Source: Centroberyx gerrardi | Taxonomy: Eukaryota > Chordata > Actinopteri > Beryciformes > Berycidae | Assembly (NCBI RefSeq): GCF_048128805.1 | Contig: NC_136005.1 | Span: 16,190,260-16,254,259, forward strand | Direction: 5' to 3' | Length of the DNA: 64,000 nt | In this document: piece by piece, positions 11,584-24,523 of the stretch | How the letters are laid out: each line of letters starts with the position of its first letter | How positions within the stretch are numbered: position 1 is the stretch's first letter | Made by a program: the position numbers and the translations under genes | Notes under the pieces: model-generated | What the model was told of the DNA's origin: nothing | Seen by the model: the letters and a program-made list of their open reading frames with translations, nothing else | The model's database searches: none

Positions 11584-12078
11584 CGTAACTGGTAAGTGGT
11601 TACTAATGTAGGCTACGGCCGGTTGTAGCGTCAGTCACTCGCGCGCCACCCCATTCAATCCCAAGGAGTAGCCTAGAGTGCGCTCCCAGTGCGCGCTGAT
11701 TATGATCAGACATTCAAATAATTTCGTCTATGTAGTTATAGAACTCTCTTCATAAGAGGGAAAATGCTACCTGAATATTACTTGACTTATTTTTTCCATG
11801 ATTTTCATCTCCCAGAATGATGAAAATAGCTGACCATGTAGTCCGTAAAGGCTATTCCTTATTGTGTAGATATTCTCCTCTGGAAAAGTATCAACTTTGT
11901 GGAGTTCTGTAAACAAAATCCTCCGTGAACGGTTTGAAGCGCATCAGGCTGTGCGGACTGTGTGTTTATCATCAAGGCAGATGGACCAGAGGACGGCAGA
12001 GCCCATTAAGCAATCTTTACTGGCGCCCCACCCTCCCTGTCTAATGTGTCTGAAGGGTACCACTTTATCCGTGCGCGC

Positions 12079-12080
<2 letters not shown>

Positions 12081-12173
<93 letters not shown>
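12081..12173. repeat. Compound (TG)n(AG)n microsatellite
   Basis: About 50 bp of TG followed directly by about 43 bp of AG in the region between tmem61-like copy 2 and dhcr24. Confidence 0.97.
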
Positions 12174-12175
<2 letters not shown>

Positions 12176-13083
12176 CCTTGCAATTAGTCCCACAGTAAAA
12201 GAACATGAAACAGTGAATAATGTTTGTTTAGTGTTGTAATGCAGTGTTTCTAAATGCACAAAGGTGGGGAGTAATTCTAATGGTTTATCAGGATTATAGT
12301 TTTCTGATTACAAAATTTGGTAATCAATCATGAAAAAAACCTGGATGACTATAGTACAATAGCTTTTGTCAATGCATTTTTATGAGGGGAAACAGACCTT
12401 TTGACTGTGACATTACCTGCCAATTATTTTGTCTGTATTTTCACTATATACTCTTATTGAACCATTGATGTCATGTATGGCATATATTATGGTTACTCTG
12501 AGGAAATAGGCTACTATTTTCCCATCGCCCGTGTAACTTCATCTTGTGTTTGCAGACAAAGTAATCCTTAACTCAGAGTAATCAAATATTGAGTTGAATG
12601 TAGAGCAATGGATTAGTCATGTCAAGTTTATTTGCACAGGCCTATCACATTTACAGTCTAAACTGCTTCATGACGTCCACATTGTGAGACAATACATGAA
12701 AACGACACCCCCCAACCTTAGACCCTCAATAAGTTTGACTGATGATGCTTTTAAGCAAGTAAACAAATTCCATTTTGAAAGTATAGTCTAATATTTCAAC
12801 CATCACTAGGAAACAGCGTCCTTAAAATGTTCTTCAATAGAACTCAATTTGTGCCTGGAACTGTAGCCTGCAATCAATAATATATTTGTATAAACAGTCT
12901 ATATACTGAAACTTAAGGGTTAATTAGGATTTTTTTTTTTAATCCTAGTTAGATCGTCTATAGTACTGCTAGGGCTCTTGATGCACTGGGAGCAAGGCTA
13001 TTAGTTTGAAGGTAATAATTAGTGTGATATTTTATTGATGCCTGCAGGGAAATTCTGCTTTTCTTCCCCCCATCCACAGGCAG

Positions 13084-13250
13084 GTCAGAGGTCAGGGTCA
13101 GCTACAGAGCGGCACCTCTGATGCTGGTGGGGGTTCAGTGTCTTGCTCAATGTCACTTCAGCAGGGCGGATGCTTGGCGGGATGGGGGCTTGAATACGGA
13201 TCCTTGATTAAGGTCCCTACTCCCTGCTGATGACACCCAGCTGCCTCCTG
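13084..13250 (+). repeat. Dispersed repeat sharing sequence with 55430..55575
   Basis: The segment 'cttcagcagggcggatgctt' and the preceding 'ttcagtgtcttgctcaa' recur in inverse orientation at about 55465-55510. The tail (13200-13245) resembles degenerate teleost interspersed elements. It has no coding capacity. Confidence 0.5.
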
Positions 13251-13504
13251 CTACATAAAATTCAAATATCTACTGACTTAAGAGTTAGACCTACTAACAG
13301 TTACAAATGGAAGTCTTTTCTATTATATTATATTAGGCTATATTATATTCACAGCAGTTATATGCATATTATAGAGTCTCAATGGATTATTAGGGTAGCA
13401 GTTGTGTGACAATACACCTTCTGCATAATGTTGATAACACATTACTTAACTGTTACAAATTAAGCCATGAGGACAGGGCGGATGGTGTGACAGCCTTTCT
13501 GCTT

Positions 13505-13722
13505 TTTGATTGGTTGAAGACCAGAGACGCTACGACTCGAGACATCCCTACAGTCACATTGTCAACCAATCAGTGTGAAGCATGGCACGACCTAGTTCCA
13601 CCCCCTAGCAACCCTCACCAATCGGTGTAAAGCAGAGGAGGGGCTCGCCGACTACCTAGCAACGCTCACCTACTACTGTGAAGAGTGAGAGGTTGAAATA
13701 ATCGATGCGGGACTTCACCCAC
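13505..13722 (+). promoter_or_regulatory. dhcr24 promoter: three CCAAT boxes and a sterol-response-like element
   Basis: NF-Y-type boxes occur at 13509-13513 (ATTGG), 13566-13570 (CCAAT) and 13618-13622 (CCAAT), roughly 50 bp apart. TCACCCAC at 13715-13722 resembles the SREBP site TCACNCCAC with one base missing. SREBP-2 with NF-Y is the established control of sterol genes including mammalian DHCR24. That this cluster acts here is inference. No TATA box is evident. Confidence 0.5.
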
Positions 13723-13863
13723 ATAAATGTTATCGCTGTTAGTGGGCTGAGGAAAAGGTGAACCTGGTTCTGCACAGTTCTTGTCTGTGGCGGCTTGTCT
13801 GAAAGTCACTGTGCTGATCCGACCTGCAGAAGAGCTGGGACTCATCCGATCTGTTCGGAAACG

Positions 13864-14115
13864 ATGGATCCCTTGTTGTATTTAGGTGGCTTGGCCGTTT
13901 TGTTTTTACTGTGGATTAAAGTCAAAGGTCTAGATTACGTCATCATTCACCAGAGGTGGATATTTGTGTGTTTGTTCCTCCTGCCGCTGTCCGTCATATT
14001 TGATGTGTATTACTATCTGCGGGCATGGCTGATCTTCAAGATGTGCTCTGCGCCAAAACTGCACGACCAGCGCGTCCGAGATATTCAGCGACAGGTGAGC
14101 CAAGCATCCTCTGTA

Positions 14116-14155
<40 letters not shown>

Positions 14156-17100
14156 TGCGCGCGCCCATGCAACTTGAGGTTTATTCTCATTTGCAGTAAC
14201 TAAAATATAAATTTCATGACTATGTGGTCAATATCAATCCTGTCCAGGTACCTTATAAATAAGACTCAATAGTTATCAAGTGTTGTCATTAAGGTAGAAT
14301 CTGGAGCTGTTTGATAGAGAATTAATGGGAGATTTATATTGTGGATCAACTGAATGTTTAAGTTATTTTTAGGTTTATTTGATAGCTGTCTGTTGTGCAA
14401 TAAATAGATATCCTAATATCTGCTGGATGGCAATGCTGCTTTAAATATAGCTATACCTGTCTTCCTAGAGGAATCACTTTCAAAGTGTGTCAAGCTGTTA
14501 ATCTATAACTACAACTATCAATTGTAGCTATCAATTGTAATTGTCTTTGGATAATAAAACTTTGCTGTATCAGTGGCATGATTGCATGATAAAAAGTAAA
14601 GAGAAGTTATCTTTACTCCATGTGCTGCATGTTTGCAAGGAATCATGGGTAGTGTCATGTAGTGGAACTCCTTAGGATTGGCTGCTTGGGTTCCTGTTCC
14701 TAACAGTAGGCTAGATGTAGTTGAGATAGCATTGGATAACATGGATTTTGTATATGTTTTGGATTGTAAGCACATTTGGTAGACTATGTCATGAGGTGAG
14801 CACTTGAATCTGGTGGCAGTGTTGTCTTTGTGTTGTGGTTAGATAGATACGTAAAGTCACTGGCACTGGTGTAAAGCCCAGGGGTGCAGGGGGTGCAGCT
14901 GCACCTGGGCCCACATCATCTTTACTAAAAGATTAGAGGTGTTGCCTGTATCCATGACAGTCATACAAAACACAGCTATTAGGCCTACATTACTTACGTT
15001 ACAGCTGACAAGCATGTAACTAATGCTAAGCTGGTTTTCACCTGTTATTTTCTTTCCCAATTCTTTGTCTATGGAGCCACCCCCAGATTTTAGTATATCT
15101 TGATGACATTACATATTCAAGTCTTGGTTCTCTGCTTTCTGGCTTTTGGAAAGTTATTTTTCACAATTATTTATTGGACTCACTGAGAAGACCATAGGAA
15201 TGACATAGCTTATATGAATTCATAAATTGAATTAAAATGTACTAATTTGGCGTGTAAAACGCAGTACTCATTAGTAATTAGCACACATTTCCTAATATCT
15301 TGAATGAACTGATCTCATAAAAATCATCACAACTAGAGAAACCTGAAAGGTCCTGAGCATAATCCAGTGCAATGGTCTAACAACTTTCCAGTTGGGTCAG
15401 GCAGTTAATCCAATTGCAGCCTGTGAACATATTGACTGTCTGTGTGAGAGAGAGGGGCCACTGGGAGGACCAGACACCTAATACCTCACTTCCCAAAACG
15501 ATTCAGTCAAGAGAGAGGGATTTGAAGTGAAGTGGAGATAAACCAAACCAGCCACAGGGTTCATTGCACAGGCTGGGAGAGCTGTGGCCCGTCATGTGGA
15601 CTCACTCTGTCACGACACACAGTGTGAAGGGAAGGCCCACGAGCAGGTGGCTCTCCACGGTGAAATGTAGCATTTGTGAAGTTTACTTTGTCAAAAACTC
15701 TCACCATGGATACTTTGTACGGTTCAGGGGAATCGTCAAGGCCTTTAACACCCAGGAATGTCTCTGCCTTCTGTCAAGTATTTCTAACTGAAATTCCAGA
15801 CCAGTGACATGAGCAGGGTCATTTTTGCATTAAAAATTAAACTCTGTAGAGTAGCCATTCACTCATGGCCTTTAACCTTGATTATTAAGTATTAAAGATG
15901 ACTATTGATTATTTATCAAGACCATATTATGTTTTCTAATAAGACTTGACAGGATATGTTTTGAAAATGACATTAAATGAGTGATTTCACTGTGAACACC
16001 CAGGGCAACTGGTGGTTTACTGTATGTGTCCTCATAAGGATATGCTTGCTAAAAAGTGACCATGTTTTTCATGGTGGGGTCAGGAAAGTACAGTCAAAAT
16101 TTATACCAAGAAACCCTTGATCATTCAGTTGGACAGCCAGCCTTGAGCTTAATGTAGATGGCTGAATAGAGTGAGTGGACAGTCGGGTATGCTGTGTATT
16201 TACTGTCTCTGTAGAGATAATCCACTCTCACCATGGAATCTGACTGCTGTTGTTAATACAGTCAGTCTGTTCCTCTCAGTAACAAGTGTTGTGACGTATG
16301 TTTCAGGTGCGAGAGTGGAAGAAGAACGGGGGTAAGACCTACATGTGTACGGGCCGGCCCGGGTGGCTGACTGTGTCTCTCAGAGTGGGGAAATACAAGA
16401 AAACCCACAAGAACATCATGATCAATATGATGGACATTCTGGACGTGGACACAGACAAACAGGTAGGAGGAACTATCAGACACAGACACACAAGCTATGT
16501 TTCCATCTGGGACGTCCTGGTGGCTCAGGAGTGTAAAGGCACATGCCTGGGTTCAAATCCGGCCTGGGATCTTTGTCGCATGTCATTCCCTTCTCTCTCT
16601 CCCCAGTCTTTCAGGTCTGTCTTCACTATACACTATCTAATAAATGCAAAAATACCCAAGCATACACAAGCTATGTCTGGGAAATTCCAAATAAAAAATA
16701 AAACTTGAATGACGTGTGTTTCCATCAGCTGGGTTGCAGCAAATAAATAGGCTTCCTGGTCATCAGCAAAAAACACATCCACCAGGAAAATGGAGAGTAT
16801 TTCAAGAATCGATTAGTATTGGGCAAGCTGTTATTGTTCTTTATTGTCAGCTAATGTTGACCATACTTCATGCTTTCATCCGCAGACAGAAAAATGTACT
16901 TGGCAATATCCTAATGCACCAACTAATGGCCATACAGCCATGATGGGAACCTTATACATGGAAGCGGTAGCGGATATGAAGGTTCTTTGAGGTCGTGGTG
17001 GACAGATATTTTAGAGACAAAACCTCCAAAGCCACTTTTTAACTGTTGTGCAATGAGCTTGAACCATTCGTCAGGCTGGTCATGCTAAGCCTACATCATT

Positions 17101-18028
17101 ATTTATTTAACAAATGCGTTTCCATCACTATTTATGGCATAATGTCTTCATTGATAAAAAAAAAATCAGTTTTAAGTGAGTCTAAAAACAAGTTTAAGTC
17201 CATTAAGTTGTATCCAAGTTTGCTGTTTACATTCAGCTTTACTAATTCCAAGAATATGTGTCCCAGTAAGTATAAGGGCAACTTGCAACTCTTTTCCAGC
17301 GCTACAATTAAGTGTTATTGATAAAAATGGATCTATTAGATTTTGTTATTAACTGTCAGCCTGATGGTCAATCTTTACCAACAGTGATCTTTCCCTTTTC
17401 AGGTGGTGCGAGTTGAGCCCCTGGCCAACATGGGTCAGGTGACCGCTCTCCTCAACTCCATTGGCTGGACACTGCCCGTGCTTCCCGAGCTGGATGACCT
17501 CACTGTGGGTATGTTTTCCATATCAGGATCGCTGTGAATTCATTTTCTGGGGTATCGTCACATGGCATAAAAGATACGAGCAAGATGAAGATCTGTGGCT
17601 CTGAGGTTTCTAGAGATAGAGAGATGCAGTGATGATTTCCACAGCTCAGTGTTCTGTGATGAAGAGCCTGCATCTCCTCCTCCGTCAATCACTGCATCCT
17701 GTTGAGAGCTTCAGCGACTTCTCTAATTGTATTAGAGGATTGATGTTGTAGTTCCAAAGATGAAACTGGGAGGAAATGGCTGCAGCGCTGGAAGCACCCC
17801 TGGATCAGATTTCATAATGGGTTTCCTGATGCCATAAACTGCGCATCAACAACCTAATGTTTTCCCATCAGGACGCTGTACATTCATTTATCTTGAAGTC
17901 CGCGCGCGCACGCACATGCATACACGCTCACAGCTGGCAAACACTGCCTCCTGCTTGAGTGTTTGCCCATTGTTGTTGCTCTCACCTGGGAAGGGATTGG
18001 ATTACTGCAGAAAATACTGCAAATCTTA

Positions 18029-18072
<44 letters not shown>

Positions 18073-20266
18073 TTCTTTCTCAGGTGGTTTGGTGATGGGT
18101 ACAGGCATTGAGTCGTCTTCTCATATTTATGGGCTTTTTCAGCACATCTGTATTGCTTTTGAATTGGTTCTAGCTGATGGCAGTTTGGTTCGCTGCACTG
18201 AGGTGAGCATTGTGTGTGTGTAATGTGTGTGTGTGTGTGTGTGTGTGTGAGTCCTGTTGTGTAATTCTGTCACATTTATGTGGGGAAGACTTACGACAAA
18301 GTTCCCACTGGGGCCTTGGCACAGCTTCTGTTCCAGTTATTGCTTTAGTAGAATTCCAGTATGGCTAATAACAGTAATGAGGATTATATAATTGTCATGC
18401 CAACCAAAGCACAGAGACATAATTCATATATTCATCATGCTGTTGTAAAAATAATTTTCTATGAATCAAGTCTTTTCTTAGTAGTATTGAATTAATAAAA
18501 TGATGTAAAAGTTGTATTATTGTGAAAATATAACTATACAGTAACTCACACAACGTCCATGATCCTCTTTTTGTATGCAAATGAATTTTGATTCAAACTA
18601 GAAGGGCACTCAGAGAGCGCAGACCTCCGCCAAGGTTCGTGCTATTATTGCTTGTTCGTGAGTCGGATCCGGATCCGCTCCAAAATTGAATGGGTGCTTC
18701 CTTGGCCCATGCTACACCCTTCCACGAAGTTTCATGAAAATCGGGCCAGTAGTTTTTCCGTAATCCTGCTAACAGACAAACAGACAAACAAACAAACAAA
18801 CGGCACCGAAAACATAACCTCCTTGGCGGAGGTAATAATGTTAATTAGGTCTGTTTGTCATCACCACAAATGTGCCACAGAACTGTACAGAATCTGCACT
18901 TGTTCAAACAGACAACACATGTTTTCCTGTTACTCCCCTGTGACTCACCCAGGAGGAGAACTCGGATCTGTTCCACGCCGTCCCCTGGTCCTGTGGGACT
19001 CTGGGCTTCCTGGTTGCGGCAGAGATCAAGATCGTCCCGGCCAAGTCCTGGGTGAAGCTGCGCTACGAGCCGGTGAGGGGGCTGGAGAACATCTGCAAGC
19101 GCTTCAGTGAGGCGTCGCAGAACAAGGAGAACACGTTTGTGGAGGGGCTCCAGTATACTCTGGACACAGCTGTCATCATGACGGGAACCATGACCGACCA
19201 CGCAGAGCCTGATAAGGTAAGTTTGTGGGCGTGTGTGTGTGCGGGGGGAGTGTCCACATTTTGTTAACATTCATGTGTGTTATCAAAGTTAACTGTAGTT
19301 CCCCTTTTTCCTTGTGTGTGTTTCTTTCAAATCAGATCAACAGAATCGGCCTGCACTTCAAACCCTGGTTCTTTAAACATGTGGAGAACTACTTGAAAGG
19401 CGACCGCACCGCAGTAGAATACATCCCTCTCAGACAATACTACCACAGACACACACGCAGCATCTTCTGGGAGCTTCAGGTGCACACACAACACGTGCAC
19501 GCTCACACACACACAGACACACAGAAGCCGTGTTTCCATGTGCATTAGCGAGATTGTAATGAAGGACCTTATATCTGCCAGATTTTAGCTTGTCATCATC
19601 TTACCGACCCCATGCTCATTTCTCTGCATTACACTCTAATGCTTTCTCTCTCTCTCACACACACACACATGCACGCACACGACACATGCTCACACATACA
19701 CACACACTATTAGCCATTAGTGAGCGAAGTTTGGCAGACGTCGTTTCCCATAACAGTAAATTGTGTGATGAATTATGCATAGTATTGGTTTGACAGGCTG
19801 CCTGTGGTCTTTTGGGTCCTCTGTTTTTTTTTTAAAGGCATTTTGCTTTTGTGGACGGCAGGAAACAAAATGATTGGATAGACGAGGTAGAGAGTGGAGA
19901 TGACACCAGAAAGGTGGAGGATCAGGCCTGAATCCACTACATTGTCAATACATCGCACCACAGAGTGTGTCTTTGGTCTTGTCTTTTAACCGGTGCGTGT
20001 ATGTGTTTGTGTGTGTGCATATCTGTGTCCTTTCTCTAGGATATCATTCCATTTGGCAACAACACTGTGTTCCGCTGGCTGTTTGGATGGATGGTTCCCC
20101 CTAAGATCTCTCTGCTGAAGCTCACCCAGGGGGAGACCATCAGACGGCTTTACGAGCAGCACCATGTGGTGCAGGACATGCTGATACCCATGAAGCATCT
20201 GCAGGCTGCCATCACTCACTTCCACCAGGACATAAATGTAAGACTCACAGACATGGGGTGCACCCA

Positions 20267-20316
<50 letters not shown>

Positions 20317-20875
20317 CTTACTGTTTATACACTCACCCTTCCTTGAATTTATTCCCTGCCTTGTGTTATTTCAGGTTTACCCTCTGTGGCTGTGTCCATT
20401 CCTGCTGCTACCAGGCAGAGGAATGGTTCATCCTAAAGGTCAAGAAGAGGAGTTGTATGTGGACATTGGAGCGTACGGCGAGCCCAAAGTCAAACACTTT
20501 GAGGCTAAAGCCTCAATGCGTCAGCTGGAGAAGTTTGTGAGACAAGTGCATGGGTGAGTCTCAAATGCTGTTTGAAATTTAGAATCAGTAACCATAGAAA
20601 CCACCATATACTGGAGGATATAAAATACGATGAGGTTTAAACTGCATCCTCTCATGTTATATAGACGTGTCCTATTGCTTTGACGTGTGTCTCCTGTCGC
20701 CATGCCAACTGCCTCCTGCAGGTTCCAGATGCTGTATGCGGATGTGTATATGGACCGAGAAGAGTTTTGGGAGATGTTTGACGGACAGCTGTATCATAGA
20801 CTGAGGGAGGAACTTGGCTGTAAGGAGGCGTTCCCCGAGGTTTACGACAAAATCTGCAAATCTGCTCGACACTGA
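13864..20875 (+). CDS. dhcr24: Delta(24)-sterol reductase (seladin-1)
   Basis: FAD-dependent ER enzyme that reduces the C24-C25 double bond of sterol intermediates, the desmosterol-to-cholesterol step. Nine exons: 13864..14094, 16307..16462, 17403..17508, 18084..18202, 18953..19216, 19336..19479, 20040..20237, 20375..20553, 20722..20875. They join in frame to 516 residues, the human length. The N-terminus carries a hydrophobic membrane segment (about 5-55, with [15 protein letters not shown]). The FAD-binding PCMH domain follows, with [31 protein letters not shown] and [16 protein letters not shown]. The C-terminal catalytic part contains [14 protein letters not shown] and ends DKICKSARH. All are near-identical to the human protein. 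Nothing looks broken. The 3' UTR probably ends near 21600, where ATTAAA precedes a T-rich stretch. Confidence 0.98.
14119..14154. repeat. (TG)n microsatellite
   Basis: TG run 25 bp inside dhcr24 intron 1, very close to its donor site. Confidence 0.9.
16514..16660 (+). mobile_element. tRNA-derived SINE
   Basis: Within dhcr24 intron 2. A head with a degenerate A box (tggtggctcagga) and an intact B box (gggttcaaatcc, 16549-16560) is followed by the body 'tttgtcgcatgtcattccc'. A pyrimidine-rich stretch and a 3' end 'aataaatgcaaaaatacc' complete it. It is the best of three copies in the window (see 44353 and 62814). Confidence 0.85.
18033..18080. repeat. (TC)n tract forming a splice-acceptor pyrimidine tract
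   Basis: CT-rich run ending right at the cag acceptor of dhcr24 exon 4 (18084). It serves as that exon's polypyrimidine tract. Confidence 0.85.
18600..18838. mobile_element. Dispersed element with inverted CCTCCGCCAAGG ends
   Basis: In dhcr24 intron 4. The left end 'gacctccgccaaggtt' and right end 'aacctccttggcggaggt' are near-perfect inverted repeats. Inside are a palindromic 'ggatccggatcc' and a (caaa)n stretch. I recognise this as a sequence widely repeated in fish genomes, but I cannot place it in a named superfamily. It carries no open reading frame of note. Confidence 0.7.
20270..20312. repeat. (CA)n microsatellite
   Basis: About 43 bp, 32 bp downstream of the dhcr24 exon 7 donor. Confidence 0.95.
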
Positions 20876-22250
20876 CCCCATCTCCTGGCTGATTCAGCCC
20901 TGATTCAGAGATAGACCGAGGCACTGTGTGCCTGTGTAGCAATTCACTATGGTTGACCGCTAGTGATTGTGAGGTGTCGGCTACAAACCAGTTAAACTGG
21001 GTTTTAAACAGTTTTACACCCAGCAAATCCCAGCATTTTCTGAAGTGAAGTTAAGCTCTGCACATACAAATTTAAGCTACAGTACTTAAATAATTTTTGG
21101 TAATCAAACTGTGTTCAGACTACTACATCCTATCAATGTGAAGCAGGATCACATCTCACACATCCTCCAGCACAGCTCAGAAGCACCAGGCTTATCGCAC
21201 CAGCGTAACACATTTTACCCATCATTTTCATTCCCCGTCTTTGGAGTCAGTGAAGTATCTCTGTGCCTTAAGCTTAAATGGCACATGCTAAAGGCATGAA
21301 TGTATTCTGTTTTTCTTTTTATGTATACATAATTAGCTACTATTAACATCATTAATGTTATAATTTCCTGTGCTGTTTGACTCAGAAACTCATCTTGTCT
21401 CAGACTTTTTCTGTGACTTTGCCATCTTGTGTTCACCACTGCAGACCTTGTGCAGATTTACCTAATTAAGACCATGCAAATATGTCAGTATACAGTATAT
21501 ACATTTGTGATAAATGTCTGTGAAATTTTAAGTCTGAAAGAAAATATTTTGTAAGTTATACTATGGACTGTGTATGGATTGGATTTGTTGTTAGATTAAT
21601 TAATTAAAAAATCTATTCTGCAATACATTTTTTTTTTTCTGCTTTATTTCAATGTAGATTTTAATAATGTTGACAAACTATAATTAAAAATGTGTACACT
21701 TGTGCCAATGTGCCAATCATGTGACATTATGAATGTGTCTGTGCCTCTGGCTGAGCTGATTTCACAAGCCCATTCCCTCCATTGGACAATAGGAATCTCC
21801 ATTGCTCCACTGGGATATTGACTGCCCACAGCCATTCACTGAAACAACACACCAGGCTAGAGTGATTACTGCATTTACCTGGAATTTATTTGAATTTAAA
21901 TGTTAACTAAACCATTGTTGTTTTGTCTCACCACATGCACATGCTGAACAGAAAGGGGTATGCTATCTGAATGTTTTTAAGGAGGTCATGGGGCCACTGA
22001 GATGCCTTTGATGCTCCATCAGGTAGGCTATTACAAAATATTTACAATGATCTGTACTGTGCTAAACCAAGGATGGGCAATCATGTGCCATGGGGGCCTG
22101 AGTACGCATGCAGGTTGTGATTTCAACCAAAGATTCCGCCAGGTGATTTCACTGATTAGTCCCCCCTCTAATCAGTGAAATCAGTGGTGTGGTTTTGCTT
22201 TAAATGTTCTGAACGGGTTTGGGAACCACCGGTCTAGGTTTTTGGGGGCT
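20876..22250 (+). other. dhcr24 3' UTR and intergenic stretch
   Basis: AT-rich non-coding sequence after the stop. A likely polyadenylation signal (ATTAAA) lies near 21603. A dispersed repeat occupies 22066..22215. No gene is seen. Confidence 0.5.
22066..22215. repeat. Dispersed repeat, copy 2 of a pair, with an internal hairpin
   Basis: Shares 'taatcagtgaaatcag' with 10222..10391. It also holds a perfect inverted repeat: 'tgatttcactgattag' and its complement separated by about 10 bases (roughly 22143-22185). This is the kind of structure seen in short foldback DNA elements. Confidence 0.55.
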
Positions 22251-23766
22251 ACTCGGTAGAGTTTTGCAGCACACCAGAGCGCGATTCCTGCGGTTCCGCC
22301 CTCCTCAGACGGGACAAGTCGTGTGCATTAGCAACGTTGAAGCAGGGGGCTACTTCCAGAGCCTACAGACTCCAGCAACAAGCTGCCTACAAATATAGGC
22401 AAGACAGGTAGGTTGTGTTTTGATTTTTTTAGGTTACATGTTAAAGTTAGAGAGGCGCATTGTTATTAATTTCCTATTTTCTGTCATGATCTTGGATTCT
22501 GTCTTGAAGTACAGTAAACTCCACACTACGTTACGTGTCTACCGCGGTTTGCATGTCAAGCTGCACTACGCTGCTGAGAAGCAACATGCTAGCGTTAACT
22601 TTAGCTGCTTGTCTGTCTACTACCTGCCTGCTATACAGTTGCTAGCTAACAGATGCTTTCTTAAATAGTTTGTGAAGGTGACTTTGAAGATGGCTTGTTT
22701 TTGAAATGTTGCGTCGCCCTGACAGGAGGGAAATGTTAGTCGTTAGCTGGTTGCAGAGGGTTTATTCGCTGCAAGCAAGTCACTCAGGACAGATGTTAAT
22801 TTGTTTTAAACCGACTTTGAAGTTTATACTAGCAGAAGTTAGCTTCGTGGTTACTGACTGTGCCATGTTTGCCACATTGGCAGCCAGCAGCACCTTGGTC
22901 AAGGTCTATACATTGGGTAAGGTCAAGGCAACAATAGCAATACAGTTTCCTTGACAACAATGCGGAAGTTCCGCAAGTAAAACCATAAATGCTGGTCTTC
23001 TGTCAACATGTTGATTTGGTAAGTGCTCAACTTATTTTAAAAGTTAACCCTTCTAATCTAATAAATCTTTACCTTGACCCTAACCAAAATGTCCAACTAG
23101 CTAGCCAGACATGTTGCTGTAAGTGCCCATAATCAGAGAACTGCTATAGTGTTCTACCTTTGGGCGTGGAGGAGTACAATAAAATCCTATGATCACATTT
23201 TTCTACACAGGTGTTTTGATAAAACAGTAGCTGGCTGGTTAACCACGAGAAACTGCATAGTCTGCATATCAACAGTCCCAGATTTTATCCCTACAGTGAA
23301 TGGTGGGAAGAGCATGTTCAGTTTTTCTAGGAAAAGGAAAAGCACTGCTAATCACTTGATTGAAATCATGCAATTTTATATATAACGTTAGATGACTGAG
23401 TGGAGGGGCTCTTGTCTCTGAGTGACAGTATCTGCAGACCTGTGCCAGGTGCAACAAATGAATGTTGCATCAGAGATGGACTTGTTTTATTGCATTACAT
23501 AGCTTTACTACAAAACCTTTCTGGATAATTTTATCCTATTTAATTATGCTATGATGGATATGTGCATGTTGTTACAGCCTTGTTGCAGTGAACTGATCTT
23601 TGTATTTACAGATAATCTGGAGTGGAGGAGAAAGTTGGATAATCACAACCATACAGACAACCACACAGACAAGACGAGAGAGGTAGAGGTGGAAGGAGAG
23701 GGATACTGATCGTTGGAAGGCTGTTTTGCAGAGGAGTCTGGACTGGAGAGGGAGTGAGGAGGAAGC

Positions 23767-24523
23767 ATGTCCACTGACCAGGAGCCCACTTTCACAGTCA
23801 AGTTGCTGCAGCTGCTGCTGCTCTCCACCTACTGGGGCATGCAGATTTGGGTCACCTTCATATCAAGTTTGTACCACACACACACACACACACACACCTG
23901 TTCACTGTTTCTCTTCCACTTAATGCTGCCCCTCTCATCTCAGACAATGTGTTATGCTGATTTCTGTACAGGCTTTGTGATGGACAACCACCTGAACAGA
24001 CATACATATGGGTTCATTCAGAGTCGTCTGGTCCCATTCTACCTCCACCTGGGTTCAGCTTGTGCCTTCTTTAACCTCACTATCTACGCAGTATACCATC
24101 CCAGCGACATGCTGGATGACAGGGAGGCCTTTCAGGTGTGTAGTTTGTGCCGATCGATCACAATGCCTAAAACCAAATTCGGAACATTTGTTTAACCTCT
24201 GCCTCTACTTTTCCCACCAGATCTTCATCTTCTTTGTGTCTGTGACGGTGGCCGCTGTCAATGCTCAGTGGTTTGGCCAAATGACATCAGAGATCATGGC
24301 GGACATGCACCTTATTGAGCAAGCATGTGGACTGGGTCAGGATATAGGCTTGTCGTCCAATCGGGAAGCTTATGCCAAGTTGTGTGAGACGGATGTGAAA
24401 TACAGACACCTCAGCAGTCGTCTGTGGTTGTACAGACTCCTGTCCTCGCTCTGTAACCTCTGCTGTATAGCCTGCAACTTCTACAGTCTCTGTTACATGG
24501 CTGAGAACCTTGTTACTTTGTAA
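23767..24523 (+). CDS. TMEM205-like membrane protein
   Basis: Three coding exons, 23767..23866, 23972..24135 and 24221..24523, join in frame to 188 residues; human TMEM205 has 189. Shared segments include YWGMQIWVTFIS (human AWGMQMWVTFVS), RHTYGFIQSRLVPFYLHL and LSSLCNLCCIACN. Several hydrophobic segments fit the family's multi-pass topology. A non-coding first exon probably ends at a GT donor at 22408 and splices to 23612. Human TMEM205 has been linked to cisplatin resistance; the cellular role is otherwise unclear. Whether this is the direct orthologue or a teleost paralogue cannot be decided here, so no symbol is given. Confidence 0.85.
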
